Part shown: in pieces, positions 63,829 through 64,000 of the stretch
Layout of the letters: each line of letters begins with the position of its first letter
Position numbering within the stretch: position 1 is the first letter of the stretch
Source: Brucella intermedia LMG 3301
GTDB lineage: Bacteria; Pseudomonadota; Alphaproteobacteria; Rhizobiales; Rhizobiaceae
Reading direction: 5' to 3'
Length of the DNA: 64,000 nucleotides
NCBI RefSeq assembly: GCF_000182645.1
Contig: NZ_ACQA01000001.1
Location: 1,736,001-1,800,000, forward strand
Program-made: the position numbers and the translations under genes
Notes under the pieces: model-generated
The model's input: the letters and a program-made list of their open reading frames with translations, nothing else
Database searches by the model: none
Told to the model about the DNA's origin: nothing

Positions 63829-64000
63829 TCATTCCATGGGCAAGGTTCGGTGCATTGCCCGGACAGCCGCCGCCAGTGCAGCCAAACGCTCTAGCTTTTC
63901 ATCAATCGGGACCAGAGCGCCGATAGCACCATTCCGCCGCCCTTCGCTCATGTCACCTGCGGCCAAATCGATCTGATCCATTAGGTCCATCGCATCCTGC
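63829..64000 (-). CDS. C-terminal part of an unknown protein (start outside window)
   Basis: This minus-strand frame enters from the right edge and stops at 63829-63831. The visible 56 residues read QDAMDLMDQIDLAAGDMSEG, then RRNGAIGALVPIDEKLERLA and ALAAAVRAMHRTLPME: helical, acidic then basic. I do not recognise a family. The hairpin of the 102-bp repeat directly after the stop would end its transcription. It may belong to an accessory region adjoining the tRNA. Confidence 0.55.
   Translation of the reverse strand, partial: QDAMDLMDQIDLAAGDMSEGRRNGAIGALVPIDEKLERLAALAAAVRAMHRTLPME

Noticed and set aside
63295..64000. Genomic island with attachment site at tRNA-Met
   Set aside because: No integrase and no direct repeat of the tRNA 3' end are visible; only the 102-bp duplication hints at an accessory region, so an island is not called.

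Overview
The window comes from an alphaproteobacterium of the order Hyphomicrobiales (Rhizobiales), most likely Brucella or a very close relative (Ochrobactrum). The evidence is: a fused anthranilate synthase TrpE(G) behind a rhizobial-type trpL attenuator; a CtrA neighbourhood with sciP, the DUF1134 protein EipA, chpT and ctrA; the choline importer choXWV; separate petA-petB-petC genes; and about eight copies of short palindromic repeats resembling the Brucella Bru-RS family. The assignment rests on recalled family features, not on a database search. Two genes, an ABC half-transporter and a purine nucleoside permease, each carry a single-base insertion in a short homopolymer. They are either pseudogenes or base-call errors.

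Layout. 1-2.8 kb: petABC cytochrome bc1 operon on the minus strand, with petC cut by the window edge. 3-6.7 kb: two tandem paralogous ABC half-transporters, one frameshifted. 6.9-8.5 kb: trmL and the frameshifted nucleoside permease. 8.6-12.2 kb: a small conserved protein, hemF, a GNAT/YjhX pair resembling a toxin-antitoxin module, and an LpxO-like hydroxylase. 12.4-14.9 kb: overlapping minus-strand unit DUF1285, NudL-like Nudix and CCA-adding enzyme. 15-22 kb: a four-gene MoxR-DUF58-DUF4159-membrane protein operon, probably for envelope integrity. 22-26.3 kb: GNAT, glutathionyl-hydroquinone reductase, OmpW with a perfect FNR box upstream, Nudix and a metallophosphoesterase. 26.5-32.4 kb: leuA, a CDF metal exporter, trpE(G) and its attenuator. 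32.8-39.5 kb: Lrp, MarR, MFS, EamA, LysR, Rsm22 and DUF2333.

40-43 kb: choXWV choline ABC importer. 43-48.4 kb: dppABCDF peptide importer, with a HugZ-family heme/FMN protein divergent from it. 49.7-52.4 kb: NolR-like ArsR regulator, an SpoU/TrmH-type methyltransferase and mnmA. 52.7-58.4 kb: the cell-cycle cluster sciP, GNAT, coiled-coil membrane protein, eipA, chpT, a single-domain receiver, ctrA and a FliJ-like protein. 58.5-63.1 kb: DUF1203, AbrB-type membrane protein, a PhnB/VOC-like protein, and a WbpE-like aminotransferase with a Gfo/Idh dehydrogenase. 63.3-64 kb: tRNA-Met(CAT), then a gene-poor tract with a duplicated 102-bp element and the C-terminus of an unknown gene.

The genes are mostly ordinary chromosomal functions: respiration, tRNA maturation, amino-acid synthesis, nutrient uptake, envelope and cell cycle. 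There is no integrase, transposase, phage structural gene, CRISPR array or rRNA. The most informative regulatory sequence is the trpL attenuator, predicted to start transcription exactly on the leader-peptide AUG. Next is a cluster of six GANTC (CcrM) sites in 132 bp upstream of ctrA.
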